In this document: in pieces, positions 27,605 to 37,600 of the stretch
How positions within the stretch are numbered: the first letter of the stretch is position 1
Layout of the letters: every line of letters begins with the position of its first letter
Assembly (NCBI GenBank): GCA_021404785.1
Contig: QWHH01000004.1
Span: forward strand, 1 to 64,000
Source: Lysobacterales bacterium PRO7
GTDB taxonomy: Bacteria > Pseudomonadota > Gammaproteobacteria > Xanthomonadales > Rhodanobacteraceae
Reading direction: 5' to 3'
Length of the DNA: 64,000 nucleotides
Notes under the pieces: generated by a model
Told to the model about the DNA's origin: nothing
The model's database searches: none
Seen by the model: the letters and a program-made list of their open reading frames with translations, nothing else
Position numbers and translations under genes: made by a program

Positions 27605-28183
27605 ATGGATGGCCTCGCCTTGACCGCCGATGTACCGATTGCCGAACCGACGCCGCGCGATGCGGATGCGGCGCTGGTGCGCCGCGCCCTGGCTGGCGAA
27701 GTCGCCGCATTCGAGCAGTTGTACCGGCGACATGCGGGGCGGGTGCACGGCGCGATTTTGCGCCTGGTTGGCAGGGATCGCGCGCGCGCCGAAGAATTGA
27801 CCCAGGACGCCTTCGTGCAGGCTTGGCGCAAGCTTGGCAGCTTCCGCTTCGAATCCACGTTTGCGACCTGGCTGCACCGGCTGGGCGTCAACATCGCGCT
27901 GATGGATTTGCGCATCCGCCGCGACGAGGACGCCATGGACGACGAAGCATTGCATGCGGCTGCTGGCGGGGAAGTGCCGTTTTGCGCCGCGGAACGCGGC
28001 GATCTGGAGCGCGCCGTGGCGGCGCTGCCCACGCGCGCACGCGCGGTGCTCGTGTTGCACGACGTGGAGGGCTACAAGCACGAAGAAATCTCGGCCGAAC
28101 TGGGCATGGCCGTGGGTTCGTCGAAAGCGCAACTGCATCGTGCACGCGGCTTGTTGCGGCGTGCACTCGGAGAAGCAGCATGA
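27605..28183 (+). CDS. ECF RNA polymerase sigma factor (RpoE-like)
   Basis: 192 residues. Sigma-2 region (AFEQLYRRHAGRVHGAILRLVGRDRARAEELTQDAFVQAWRKLGSFRFESTFATWLHRLGVNIALMDLRIRR) and sigma-4 region (LPTRARAVLVLHDVEGYKHEEISAELGMAVGSSKAQLHRARGLLRRAL) are complete, with a short linker between them. It is the first gene of a three-gene operon; its stop overlaps the next start (ATGA). Such factors respond to envelope stress and are held by the membrane protein encoded next. No autoregulatory promoter was recognised in the short upstream region. Confidence 0.95.
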   Translation: MDGLALTADVPIAEPTPRDADAALVRRALAGEVAAFEQLYRRHAGRVHGAILRLVGRDRARAEELTQDAFVQAWRKLGSFRFESTFATWLHRLGVNIALMDLRIRRDEDAMDDEALHAAAGGEVPFCAAERGDLERAVAALPTRARAVLVLHDVEGYKHEEISAELGMAVGSSKAQLHRARGLLRRALGEAA

Positions 28184-28635
28184 ATATCGGGAACGAATTC
28201 CAGTGGCGCAGCGAACTGCGCAAGCTTGGCGGCGACGTGGAACCGTCACGCGACCTGTGGCTGCCAATTTCCGCGCGCATCGCGGTACGGCTGGCGACGC
28301 AGCGCTGGCGCATGGGATTGGGAATCGCGGCGGCCCTGATCGCGGCCTGTGGCGTCGGCGCGATCGCCTGGCGCACGCAACATCAGGCGAGTTATCCGAC
28401 GGTCGCGCGTGCATCGAACGCCGTGCCGAGTATTTCCGCCGACAGCGCGCCGCTGGCCTGGGCCATGCCCGCGAATCCGGCGCTCGCCGCTGCCGCACGA
28501 GATCTGGACGCCGCCAATGTGCAATTGCAGCGCGCCATCGAACAAAACCCGCGGGCCGTGTTCCTGGTCGGCCTGCTCAACCGCACGAACGATCAACGCA
28601 TGCGCCTGCTGCGGCAGGAAAACAGCGCTGGATAA
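28180..28635 (+). CDS. Putative membrane anti-sigma factor
   Basis: 151 residues, overlapping the sigma gene by ATGA. A cytoplasmic N-terminal part (about 1-44, EFQWRSELRKLGGDVEPSRDLWLPI) precedes one transmembrane helix (MGLGIAAALIAACGVGAIAWR) and a periplasmic helical part (PANPALAAAARDLDAANVQLQRAIEQNP). The size, topology and position directly after an ECF sigma gene fit an anti-sigma factor that releases the sigma on signal. It has no zinc-finger HxxxCxxC motif, so it is not of the ZAS type. The assignment rests on context. Confidence 0.75.
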   Translation: MNIGNEFQWRSELRKLGGDVEPSRDLWLPISARIAVRLATQRWRMGLGIAAALIAACGVGAIAWRTQHQASYPTVARASNAVPSISADSAPLAWAMPANPALAAAARDLDAANVQLQRAIEQNPRAVFLVGLLNRTNDQRMRLLRQENSAG

Positions 28636-28678
28636 CCCACGCGATGACGACCCGAAAAAACGACATGAGACCGACGAT

Positions 28679-29620
28679 ATGAAAACTACGATCCTTCACG
28701 CGATGGCAATTGGACTTCTGCTGGTCGGCGGCGGCTATGCGCACGCCGATTCGCCCTATCGCGACATCGTCGCCGGCGATGCATCCAAGACCCTGGACGA
28801 AACCTGGGCGCTTGCTGCGGATGGAAGCATCACGGTTGCCAACATCAGCGGCAAGGTGCAGGTAACCGGCTGGGGCCAGGCCCAGGTCAAACTCGAAGGC
28901 AATCTTGGTGCGGGCTCGACGCTGGCGGTTTCCGGCGACGCGAAAAAATTGTCCCTGCAAGTCAAGACGACGAAATCCGGATGGTTCGGTTCGAATGCGC
29001 CGAGCCACGACAGTATCTTGATCGTGCATGTGCCGAAGAGCGCCGCACTTGATCTGAGCGTGGTCAGCGCTGATGCGGACGTCGATGGCATGGACGGAAA
29101 AACACTCAAGGTTGGCAGCGTAAGCGGTGACGTGACGATTGCAGGTTCGGCGCCGCAGATCGACGTCGATAGCGTCAGCGGCAACGTGACGCTGGCGGCG
29201 CCGGCAGGCTCGAGCGGCCGTGCGCACGTGCAGACCGTGAGCGGCGACATCAGTGCGAAGAATCTCGGTGGCCGGATCAAGCTGGAGACGGTCTCCGGCA
29301 ACATGGACTGCGCCTGTGGCGCCATCAGCGAACTGGAATCCGGCAGCGTATCCGGCGACGCCGACATCGCCGTCGCGCCTGCGAACGACGCGCACTTGCA
29401 TCTGTCGACCATGAGCGGCGGGGTGACCCTGCATCTGCCGGCGACGCTGTCTGCGCGCATCGATGCATCCAGTTTCAGCGGCGACATCCACAGCGATTTC
29501 GGCACCGTGCAGACCAAGGAATACGGCCCGGGCAGCAGTCTGAAGGCCACGCTCGGTGCGGGCAGCGCGCAGATCGGTATCGAATCGATGAGCGGCGATA
29601 TCCAGTTGCGCAAGCAGTAG
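28679..29620 (+). CDS. Exported DUF4097 beta-helix-like protein
   Basis: 313 residues. A signal peptide (1-23, ending YAHAD) is followed by a repetitive region with about ten repeats of roughly 20 residues, marked by SGDV/SGNV/SGDI-type turns (VSGDVTI, VSGNVTL, VSGDISA, VSGNMDC, MSGGVTL, MSGDIQL). This is the DUF4097 pattern, predicted to fold as a right-handed beta helix. The function is not known in general; here it is the third gene of an ECF sigma/anti-sigma operon, 43 nt after the anti-sigma gene, so it may take part in sensing envelope stress. The start at 28679 is chosen because it gives the signal peptide. Confidence 0.85.
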   Translation: MKTTILHAMAIGLLLVGGGYAHADSPYRDIVAGDASKTLDETWALAADGSITVANISGKVQVTGWGQAQVKLEGNLGAGSTLAVSGDAKKLSLQVKTTKSGWFGSNAPSHDSILIVHVPKSAALDLSVVSADADVDGMDGKTLKVGSVSGDVTIAGSAPQIDVDSVSGNVTLAAPAGSSGRAHVQTVSGDISAKNLGGRIKLETVSGNMDCACGAISELESGSVSGDADIAVAPANDAHLHLSTMSGGVTLHLPATLSARIDASSFSGDIHSDFGTVQTKEYGPGSSLKATLGAGSAQIGIESMSGDIQLRKQ

Positions 29621-29668
29621 CGCTTCGCCCTGTCGCGCCGCGACGCCGCTGCATGCGATCATGGCGGG

Positions 29669-31264
29669 ATGAAACTGCCATCACGCCTGACCGGACTTAC
29701 GCCTGCCGCGGCACAATCAATCGTCGCAACCGCGCAGGCACTGGAGGCCGGCCGCCCCGACGATGCGGCGCGTGCGCTGGCCGGTGCGTTGGCCAGCCAT
29801 CCGGATCATCCCGAGGCCTTGCGCCTGGAAGCCGGAATCCTGAATCTGCGCGGACAGCGCACCCAGGCTGCGAGCGTGATGCGGCGCGCGCTGGCACAAC
29901 GGCCCGACGATGCGCTGTACCACAATACACTCGGCAGCATCCTCGCCGATGCGGGGGAATTCGATCAGGCGATCGTCGAACTGCGGCGCGCCTGCGAATT
30001 GCAAGCGGACTTCGCCGCCGCCTGGTACAACCTGGGCATCGTGCTCGTTCGTTGCGTGCGTTACGACGAGGCCGACGCCGCGTTGCGCCAGGCCGTCGTG
30101 CTTGATCCGGGCAACGCCGACGCGCGCGCGCAACTGGCGGACACGCTGAAGGTTCGTGGTCGCAACGACGATGCCGTCGCGGAATATCGCCGCATCCTCG
30201 CGGCGCGACCATGGGCCGGCATGGCGTGGTGGGGCATCGCCAACATCAAGACCGTGCGCCTCGATGTGGCGGATATCGACGCCTTGCGCGCGGCCCTGCG
30301 CGATGCGCGCGCCAGCGACGACGACCGCATCGCGATCGGCTTTGCGTTGGCGCGTGCGCTCGACGACGAGCGTCGCTATGCCGATGCGCTGGATGCGCTG
30401 GCGCAGGCCAATGCGATCGCGCGACGGCGCAGAAAATGGGATGCGGCGGCGTTCGACGCGCAGCTTGGCGCGTTGCGCGATGCGTGTTCGTCCGCTGTTG
30501 GTGCGGACGATCCGGCATTGGGCGGCGATGTCATCTTCGTCGTCGGCCTGCCGCGCTCGGGCACGACCTTGGCCGAGCAGATCCTCGCTTCGCATTCGCA
30601 GGTCGAAGGCGCGGGCGAGCTGCCGGATCTCGCGCTCACGCTCAACGAGGAAGCGCAGCGCCGCGCTGCGCCGCTGGCACTATGGATCGGCGCGCAGACT
30701 CCGGCGGACTGGTCGCGGCTGGGCCGGCGTTACCTGGAACGGACCGCGCACTGGCGCGCGCGCAAGCCGCGCTTCGTCGACAAGATGCCGAACAACTGGA
30801 TCCAGATCGGCGCGATCCGCGCCATGCTGCCGGGCGCACGCATCGTGGTGTGCCGGCGCGATCCGCTGGAGACCTGTTTTTCCTGCTACCGCCAGCATTT
30901 CGCGGGCAACGACTGGACCCGCGACTTCACCGATCTTGCCGCATACTGGCGTGCCTTTGATCGCGTTGCACGCGCCTCGCACGAGCACTCCCCCGCGCGC
31001 ATCCGCCTGCACGACCACGAAGCATTGATTGCCGATCCACAGGCGCAGATTCGCGCATTGCTCGAGTTCTGCGATTTGCCTTTCGAAGAGTCGTGTCTGC
31101 GCTTTCACGAAACCGCGCGCGATGTGCGTTCACCCAGCGCCGCGCAAGTTCGGCAACCCTTGCGCGTCGACACCGCGCGTGCCGGTGATTACGGCAAATT
31201 GCTCGATCCCTTGCGCGTCGCACTCGGATTGCCCACTTTCGCGGATGCCGCACATGCCGGCTGA
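29669..31264 (+). CDS. TPR-domain sulfotransferase 1
   Basis: 531 residues. Residues 1-260 carry six or seven TPR units (for example ALYHNTLGSILADAGEFDQAIVELRRACELQADFAAAWYNLGIVL). Residues about 285-500 are a sulfotransferase domain with the PAPS 5'-phosphosulfate loop FVVGLPRSGTTLAEQIL, a later 3'-phosphate motif RIVVCRRDPLETCFSCYRQHF, and DKMPNNW between them. The enzyme is expected to transfer sulfate from PAPS to a protein, sugar or small molecule; the target is unknown. It starts a two-gene plus-strand unit within a cluster of four such genes around a TonB-dependent receptor. No signal peptide, so it acts in the cytoplasm. Confidence 0.92.
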   Translation: MKLPSRLTGLTPAAAQSIVATAQALEAGRPDDAARALAGALASHPDHPEALRLEAGILNLRGQRTQAASVMRRALAQRPDDALYHNTLGSILADAGEFDQAIVELRRACELQADFAAAWYNLGIVLVRCVRYDEADAALRQAVVLDPGNADARAQLADTLKVRGRNDDAVAEYRRILAARPWAGMAWWGIANIKTVRLDVADIDALRAALRDARASDDDRIAIGFALARALDDERRYADALDALAQANAIARRRRKWDAAAFDAQLGALRDACSSAVGADDPALGGDVIFVVGLPRSGTTLAEQILASHSQVEGAGELPDLALTLNEEAQRRAAPLALWIGAQTPADWSRLGRRYLERTAHWRARKPRFVDKMPNNWIQIGAIRAMLPGARIVVCRRDPLETCFSCYRQHFAGNDWTRDFTDLAAYWRAFDRVARASHEHSPARIRLHDHEALIADPQAQIRALLEFCDLPFEESCLRFHETARDVRSPSAAQVRQPLRVDTARAGDYGKLLDPLRVALGLPTFADAAHAG

Positions 31265-32771
31265 AGCGCAGGCGCTGACGGAATTGCGCGCGGCGGTACT
31301 GCGCGCCGACTGGCAAGTCGCGATTCGCGCCGCCACGGCAGGATTGGCCGAACATCCGGAATCACTGGAATTGCGCCGCGCACTGGCCGGCATCCACCGC
31401 CAGTTGGGGCACGACAGCGAGGCCGAAGTACTGCTGCGGCAAGTCCTGGCACGGGAGCCCGGCGATTTCGCGGCGGCGTTTACCCTGACCGAACTGCTGC
31501 TCGATGCCGGTCGCGGCGCGGCGGCGTCGGATGCCCTGCAACATTGCTTCGCGACCGGTGCGCACGATGCGGAACTCGCAATTCGCGCGATCGAACTGCT
31601 TGACGAAGGCGGACGCAAGCGCGCCGCCTCGAATATCGCAGAAGGCGCACTGGCCACGCAGCCGGACGATGCGCGCCTGCATGCGTATGCCGGCATGCTC
31701 GACGTGCAGCTGGGCGATTTCGAGCGTGCGCGAACGCACTTCGAATTCGCGCTGGCGCACGATTTGCGCGCCTGCGAATGGCACGTGTCGTTGGGCTTGT
31801 CCAGCGCACAACGCTATGCGGACGCGACGCATCCGGATTTTCGCCGCTTCGACGTTGCGCTGGCGCGTACGGACTTGTCGGACAAGGCGCGCGCTTCGCT
31901 ATTGTTTGCTGCTGGCAAGGCGCACGACGATATCGGCGATTACGCGCAAGCGGCGGATTTTTTTCGCCGTGCCAACGCGCTGGCGCATGCGCAGACGGCC
32001 TGGTCGCGCAAGAACTGGCGGCGCGCGGTCGAAGCGCGTTTGTCATCCAGGCCTTTTGCGCAAAAACTCGACGCGGCGGATTTCGTGCCGGTGTTCATCG
32101 TCGGCATGCCGCGTACGGGCACGACCTTGGCAGCGGAACTGCTGGCGCGGTATCCCGGCGTGCGCAATCGCGGCGAGTTGCCATGGCTGGCGAAACTTGC
32201 GCAATTGCCGGTTCTGGCCGGCAATCCGGCGCGCGCCACGCTGCAACGCTGCGCTGCGATTTATGCCTCGCAGTTGCGCCAGGACGATTCCGGCGACGCA
32301 CGATTTTTCATCGACAAACAGCCGCTGAATTTCCGCTATCTCGATTTGATCATGGCGCTATGGCCGAATGCGCGCATCGTGCACTGCACGCGCGGCGCAC
32401 GCGACACGGCGCTGTCGCTGTGGACGCAATCCTTCAGCGAAGACGTGCAGGGTTACGCCTGTGATTTTGCCGATATCGCGCAGGTTATGCGCGATTGTGA
32501 ACGGCTGATGGCGCTTTGGAGCGCACGCTATCCGGATGCGATTCGTGCACTGCGCTACGAGGAATTGGCCGCGCAGCCGCAAGCACAGATCGCCGCGCTT
32601 GCCGAATGGATCGGCTTGCGCTCGAATCCCGCGCCACGAGCGGATGCATCGCCCGAAGCGATCGGTACGGCCAGCCTGTGGCAGGCGCGTCAGCCGGTCT
32701 ACACGCGTTCGGTCGGGCGCTGGCGCAATTACGCGCCGTTCGTGCCGGAGCTGGGCAGGTTCGCCGAATAA
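31254..32771 (+). CDS. TPR-domain sulfotransferase 2
   Basis: 505 residues from the ATG at 31254, which overlaps the previous gene by 11 nt (ATG at 31245 is possible). TPRs fill the first 230 residues; the sulfotransferase domain has FIVGMPRTGTTLAAELL and RIVHCTRGARDTALSLWTQSF, with DKQPLNFRY between them. The domain differs more from the other three copies, which suggests a distinct acceptor. Its last 43 bases overlap the end of the convergent sulfotransferase 3 gene, an unusually long tail-to-tail overlap. It is probably co-translated with sulfotransferase 1. Confidence 0.9.
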   Translation: MPAEAQALTELRAAVLRADWQVAIRAATAGLAEHPESLELRRALAGIHRQLGHDSEAEVLLRQVLAREPGDFAAAFTLTELLLDAGRGAAASDALQHCFATGAHDAELAIRAIELLDEGGRKRAASNIAEGALATQPDDARLHAYAGMLDVQLGDFERARTHFEFALAHDLRACEWHVSLGLSSAQRYADATHPDFRRFDVALARTDLSDKARASLLFAAGKAHDDIGDYAQAADFFRRANALAHAQTAWSRKNWRRAVEARLSSRPFAQKLDAADFVPVFIVGMPRTGTTLAAELLARYPGVRNRGELPWLAKLAQLPVLAGNPARATLQRCAAIYASQLRQDDSGDARFFIDKQPLNFRYLDLIMALWPNARIVHCTRGARDTALSLWTQSFSEDVQGYACDFADIAQVMRDCERLMALWSARYPDAIRALRYEELAAQPQAQIAALAEWIGLRSNPAPRADASPEAIGTASLWQARQPVYTRSVGRWRNYAPFVPELGRFAE

Positions 32772-34576
32772 CCCCAGTGGTCGAGCATGGGTTGCAGGGT
32801 CGGCAAAACCGGCTCGAACCATTCACGATACATGTGCCAGCGGCCCAGACCCTTGCGATTGACCGGCTCGATGACCTGGCTGTAGCTCGGCGTCTGGATA
32901 TAGGCCTTTTCGCGCGCGCGGCGGTCGAATTGCAGCATCGGCGCAGCGTCGTCGAGATCGAGAAACCCGGCAATGCGCCGTGTTTGCGCCGTGGTATCGG
33001 CGACCAGGTCTTCGTAGCGCGAGACAAGGACATCGGGCTGGATGACGGACGCATGCTGCAGCCAGGTACGCATGGCCTGCACGTAAGCCGCCGCGAGCCG
33101 ATCGAGGTTCTCGCAGGCCGCGCCGAGCACGACCGAGCGGAAATTCTGCATGTAACACGACAGCACGACATCGCAGGGATGGCGTACGCACAAGATCAAT
33201 TTGGCTTCCGGAAACAGGCGGTGGATCAGGGGCAACCACGCCATGTTCAGCGGATTCTTGTCCACGAGTTGGGCGCCGTCGCGACGCGGAATGCGTTCGG
33301 CGGTCATCAGAAAATACATCTTGCGCAATTCGTCGCAGTCGTACTGGCGCAGTACCGAAAGATCGTCCAGGATGCGCGGATTGTGCGATCGCAATTTGCT
33401 GGCAAGACGCTCGAAGAACGGCGTTTCGTCCATTGATTGCAGCTGCGGGTGCGCATCAAGCATCTGCTCGAGAAGCGTGGTGCCGGAACGCGGAAATCCG
33501 ACCACAAAAATGGGTGAGTTGCGCGAATCGGGCGATCGATACCGCGGCCAGCGGGCATACTCTTCTGCCGTGATTTCGCGCACCTTGCCCGGCATCGGCA
33601 GGGCATCGGCGGCGAAACTTTCCGGCGCGGCATGCTTGAATTCGGTCACCTGGCGCGCGTGCGCTTCGTGCAGGGCGCGTATCGCCGCCGCCGAGTCGCG
33701 TAACTTGTCGCAGACATTGGCCAGCTCGAACCAGTACGCGTAGTCGTTGTCCTGGACCGGCCCGGATTGTTCCAGCAGCGCGCGCGCGTGTTGGGGATCA
33801 CCGCGACGCAGGGCAATCAGCGCGCGCGTGTTGAGAACCTGGCGGCGCGCAGCATCGCCGAGTTGCATTTCGTCGAGTGGTAGCAACGCCGTCTCGGCTT
33901 CATCGAGCAAATTGAGCCGTTCATCGATACGTGCCAGCAGGATGCGCGCATCGGCGCGATCGGGCTGGCGGGCGAGCAGTTCCTGCATGGCGAACTGCGC
34001 TCCCGGCGCGTCGGCCAGCAGCAGCAGGTTGCGCGCCAGTTCCACCTGCAGGTAGGTATCGTCCAGCGGCAGCCAGGTGCGCCAGGGTTTGAGCAAATCC
34101 TCGCAACCGCGGAAATCCAGCGCCAGTGCACAGGCGCGCGCGGCAAGTATGCGCGGACGCGGCGCGTCGCGATCGCGTTCGAAGGCGTCGAGCAGCGTGT
34201 CCCGCGCGGCGAGGTATTCTTTGCGTCCCATCTGCCGCTGCCCAATCTGGACATATGGCTCCGGATCAGCTGGATCGCACTCCATGGCGCGGCGCCAGGC
34301 CGTTTCGGATTCCTCGGTGCGGCCGGATTCGGCGAGGATGGTCGCGTAGTTGCTCCAGTGCACATGGCTTTCCGGCTGCAGCCGCGTGAGTTCCGCGTAT
34401 GCCTGCGTCGCATCGTCGGTGCGGTGTTGCGCGTGCAGGCTCATGGCCAGTGCGAGCCGTGCATCGATGTGGTCTGGTGTCTCGGCCAGCACGCGGCGGC
34501 TCAGGCGTTCGGCCTCGAGCGGATTGCCGGTTTTGAGTGCGTTGCCGATTTCCGTGAATATGGCGGGTTCATCCAT
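32729..34576 (-). CDS. TPR-domain sulfotransferase 3
   Basis: 615 residues from the ATG at 34576; a TTG at 34594 would add six residues. It has the longest TPR array of the four copies (about residues 1-330). The sulfotransferase domain has FVVGFPRSGTTLLEQML, DKNPLNMAW and KLILCVRHPCDVVLSCYMQNF, so the PAPS-binding elements are intact. It lies just beyond a strong intrinsic terminator that follows the TonB receptor gene; its start codon is only 17 nt past the T-run. Expression must therefore come from read-through or from a promoter inside the terminator region. Confidence 0.9.
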   Translation of the reverse strand: MDEPAIFTEIGNALKTGNPLEAERLSRRVLAETPDHIDARLALAMSLHAQHRTDDATQAYAELTRLQPESHVHWSNYATILAESGRTEESETAWRRAMECDPADPEPYVQIGQRQMGRKEYLAARDTLLDAFERDRDAPRPRILAARACALALDFRGCEDLLKPWRTWLPLDDTYLQVELARNLLLLADAPGAQFAMQELLARQPDRADARILLARIDERLNLLDEAETALLPLDEMQLGDAARRQVLNTRALIALRRGDPQHARALLEQSGPVQDNDYAYWFELANVCDKLRDSAAAIRALHEAHARQVTEFKHAAPESFAADALPMPGKVREITAEEYARWPRYRSPDSRNSPIFVVGFPRSGTTLLEQMLDAHPQLQSMDETPFFERLASKLRSHNPRILDDLSVLRQYDCDELRKMYFLMTAERIPRRDGAQLVDKNPLNMAWLPLIHRLFPEAKLILCVRHPCDVVLSCYMQNFRSVVLGAACENLDRLAAAYVQAMRTWLQHASVIQPDVLVSRYEDLVADTTAQTRRIAGFLDLDDAAPMLQFDRRAREKAYIQTPSYSQVIEPVNRKGLGRWHMYREWFEPVLPTLQPMLDHWGYSANLPSSGTNGA

Positions 34577-34592
34577 TGCAAAAATCCGGGGC

Positions 34593-34623
34593 AAAAAAAG
34601 AGCCGCGCGATTTCTCGCGCGGC
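34593..34623 (-). terminator. Intrinsic terminator between the TonB receptor and sulfotransferase 3
   Basis: On the minus strand, GCCGCGCGA and TCGCGCGGC form a perfect 9-bp GC stem with a 4-base loop, followed by CTTTTTTT. This is a textbook Rho-independent terminator, 34 bases past the receptor stop. It is the clearest one in the window. Sulfotransferase 3 begins immediately after it. Confidence 0.9.
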
Positions 34624-34657
34624 CCTTGAGTTTACGCTGTTTGCTTGACCGGTTCGA

Positions 34658-37600
34658 TCAGAACTTCACGGTCACGCGCGCCCAGTAGTAGCGGCCCAGC
34701 GTGTCGAACGTCGCCGTATCGGTGTTGCCGTTGAGCGAGTTGTTCGCCCACAGGAACGGCGGCTGGATGTCGCCCACGTTGTCGATACCCAGATCGACGC
34801 GCGTGTTCAGGCGCTCGATGTTGTAGCCGACCTGCACGTCGTTGTACGTGCGTGCACCGTAGTGGAGCTTGACGCCGTGCAGTGTGCAATCCTTGCCGAA
34901 CTGGGCGTAGTAGCACTGACCAGCCGGGAAGACATCTTCGTCGGCGCGAGCCGAACCCAAGGTGGTCTTGCCGATGTAGCGCATGCGCCAGGACGCATCC
35001 CACGCGCCGAGATTCCAGTTGACGTTGGCGAGTGCGCGCCAGCGCGGGAAGGTGCAAACGCCGGCCGGGGCGCTCGGGCAGGACGATTCCGGTGCGCTCA
35101 GGTACGGCAGGATGTGACCCGCGTTGTGGTACGTGAGGTCGCTGATGCCCGGAGCCACGGTCTGGTTGTACTGCGCGAGGTAGGTCGCATCCAGACCGAC
35201 CGAGAACTGGCCAAACGAGAACTGCGGCAGGCGGTACTTGATCGACAGATCCAGACCCTTGGTATCGAGGCGACCCAGGTTACCCGTCGGCTCCTGGATG
35301 TAGTCGATCTGGCCAGCGTCCTGACCGGTCTTGATGCGATGCACCAGCGGGCAGTAGGCGGTGGCGCCGACGAAGCAGCTGAGCAGAACCTGCTGCGCAC
35401 CGACCGTGGTGATGGTGTTGTCGAGCTTGATGCGCCACAGGTCGGCGCTCAGCGAGAGGCCTTCCACCCAGTGCGGCGAGTAGACGAAGCCCCAGTTGAA
35501 CGTCGAGCCGTTTTCCGGCTTGATCGGGAAGCCGGCGTACTGCGAACCGGACTGGATCGCCTTGATCTGCTGGCCACTGACCGTGTACTGGTTCTGGAAG
35601 CCGCCCGAAGTTGGCACGTACTGGCACGCCGGATTGCTGGCGTTCGGGTTGCTGGCGCCGGAGTAATTGCACGGGTCGGTCTTCAGGCCCGGTGCGTCGT
35701 TGATCGGCGCGCCGTACACGTCGCCGATGGTCGGCACACGGAACACCTTGTTGTAGTTGGCGCGCAGCAACAGGTCTTCGATCGGCTTGAATTCCACGCC
35801 GATCGCCGGATTGTTGGTGCTGCCGAACAGGCTGTACTTGGAATAGCGGTCGCTCAGGGTGACGTTCAGCGAATTGACGAACGGCAGGTCCTTGAGAACC
35901 GGGATGAACAACTCGGCGTAGGCTTCCTTGACGTTGTAGCCGCCGTTCAGGTGCGAGGAGCACTGGCTGCCCAGCGTACAGTTGCCGTTGTTGTCGATCT
36001 GCAGATCGGCGGAGACGGTGTTGTTGGTGTATTCCTTGCGATAGTTGCCACCAACGGCAAGCTGAACGGTACCGGCCGGCAGGTCGAACACGCCACCGTT
36101 GAAATCGATGCGGTGGACGCGTTCGAGACTCCAGGTGTTCGTCAACGCCGGCGAAGCGATCGTGCCGAGAATTGCCTTCTGATCAGGCGTGTACGGATTG
36201 AACGGGTTGAACGGCACGCAGCCGGCGATCGCCGTGGACGGATCGCCCGCCGTGCCCACGCAGGTCGGAACGCCATCGACGAGCATGGACGGGCCCATGG
36301 CGCGGTTCAGCAAGGCGACGTTCGGCAGGCCCAGCGTGGTACCGACGGACGAGATGTGACCGTAGTCGGTGGCCAGTTCCCAGTTCCAGTCCTGGTTGAA
36401 GATGCCGAAATGGCCCTTGAAGCCGAAGCTGAACTGGTCTGTCGTGTTGTTGGAGCGGAACGCGCGCGGGCCGGCCGCAACGAGGCGCTCGCGGAATTCC
36501 TTGCCGCCGGACACGAAATCGGTGCCGAACGGGTTGTACATGTTGTCTTTGGAGATGACCGCGCCATAGATCGTGCCGAGCAGTGACGGCGCGAGTTGGA
36601 AGCCCGATTGGGTCTTGTTGTGGTAGCCGGTCATGTACACATCGACGTTGTCGGTCAGATGGTAGGTGCCGTTCACGAACAGGTTGGTGCGTTCCTGCGG
36701 GGTCATCAACAGGTTGACGGCCGCGTAGTTGTATTTGTCCGACGGACCGGCCGCGTTCGCATTGTTGCGGAAGCAGTGGTAGTCGGTCAGTGCGTTGGCG
36801 CCACTGGTGCCTGGCGTATGTGCCAGCGTGGTGCAACCGTACTGGGCATACAGCGGGCCGGAGTTCGGGATCTTGATATAGCCGTTCGGGCCGAACGTCG
36901 AGCCACCCGGCGCCACATTGTCCGGGCTGCTTGGCGGCGTAATGGCGCCAACCGGCGAACCGCCGGCCGAGGTGCCGCTGCCGCGACCGTACAGGGACTT
37001 GGCATCCTGCGAGAACTTGCGGTGCGACTGCAGCACGGCGTCCTGCTTGTTGTAGTCGATGCCGGCCATGATGCTGCCCTTGTCGGACGTCTGGCCGAAC
37101 ATGAAGTGATAGCCCTTGCGCTGGCCGTCATCGTGATCGGAAATACCGTAGTCGGCCGAGAACTCGGCGCCCTGGTAGTTCTTTTTCAGGATGACGTTGA
37201 CCACGCCGCCGATGGCCGACGAACCGTACACGGCCGAGGCGCCGGAAGTCAGGACTTCGATGCGTTCCACCGCCGCGATCGGAATCGCATCGATGTCGTT
37301 GTTCACCGCATTGTGACCGTCGACCAGCAGCAGGGTGCGGGCCGCACCGATACCACGCAGGTTGATCGTGGCCGAGCCGCTGCCGCCGCCGTTGTTGACC
37401 TGCGGGTTGGTGCCCATCATGTTGGCCGGCAGGCTCTGGACGAGGTCGCCCAGGGTCAGCTTGCCGGAATTCTGGATCGCGGCGCTGTCAATGGAAATGA
37501 CCGGATTGGCCGTTTCGATGTCTACGCGGCGGATGTTCGAACCAGTCACCACGATGGTCTCGAGGGCCTGGCTCTTCTGGTTGGTGTTGGTATTGCCGGT

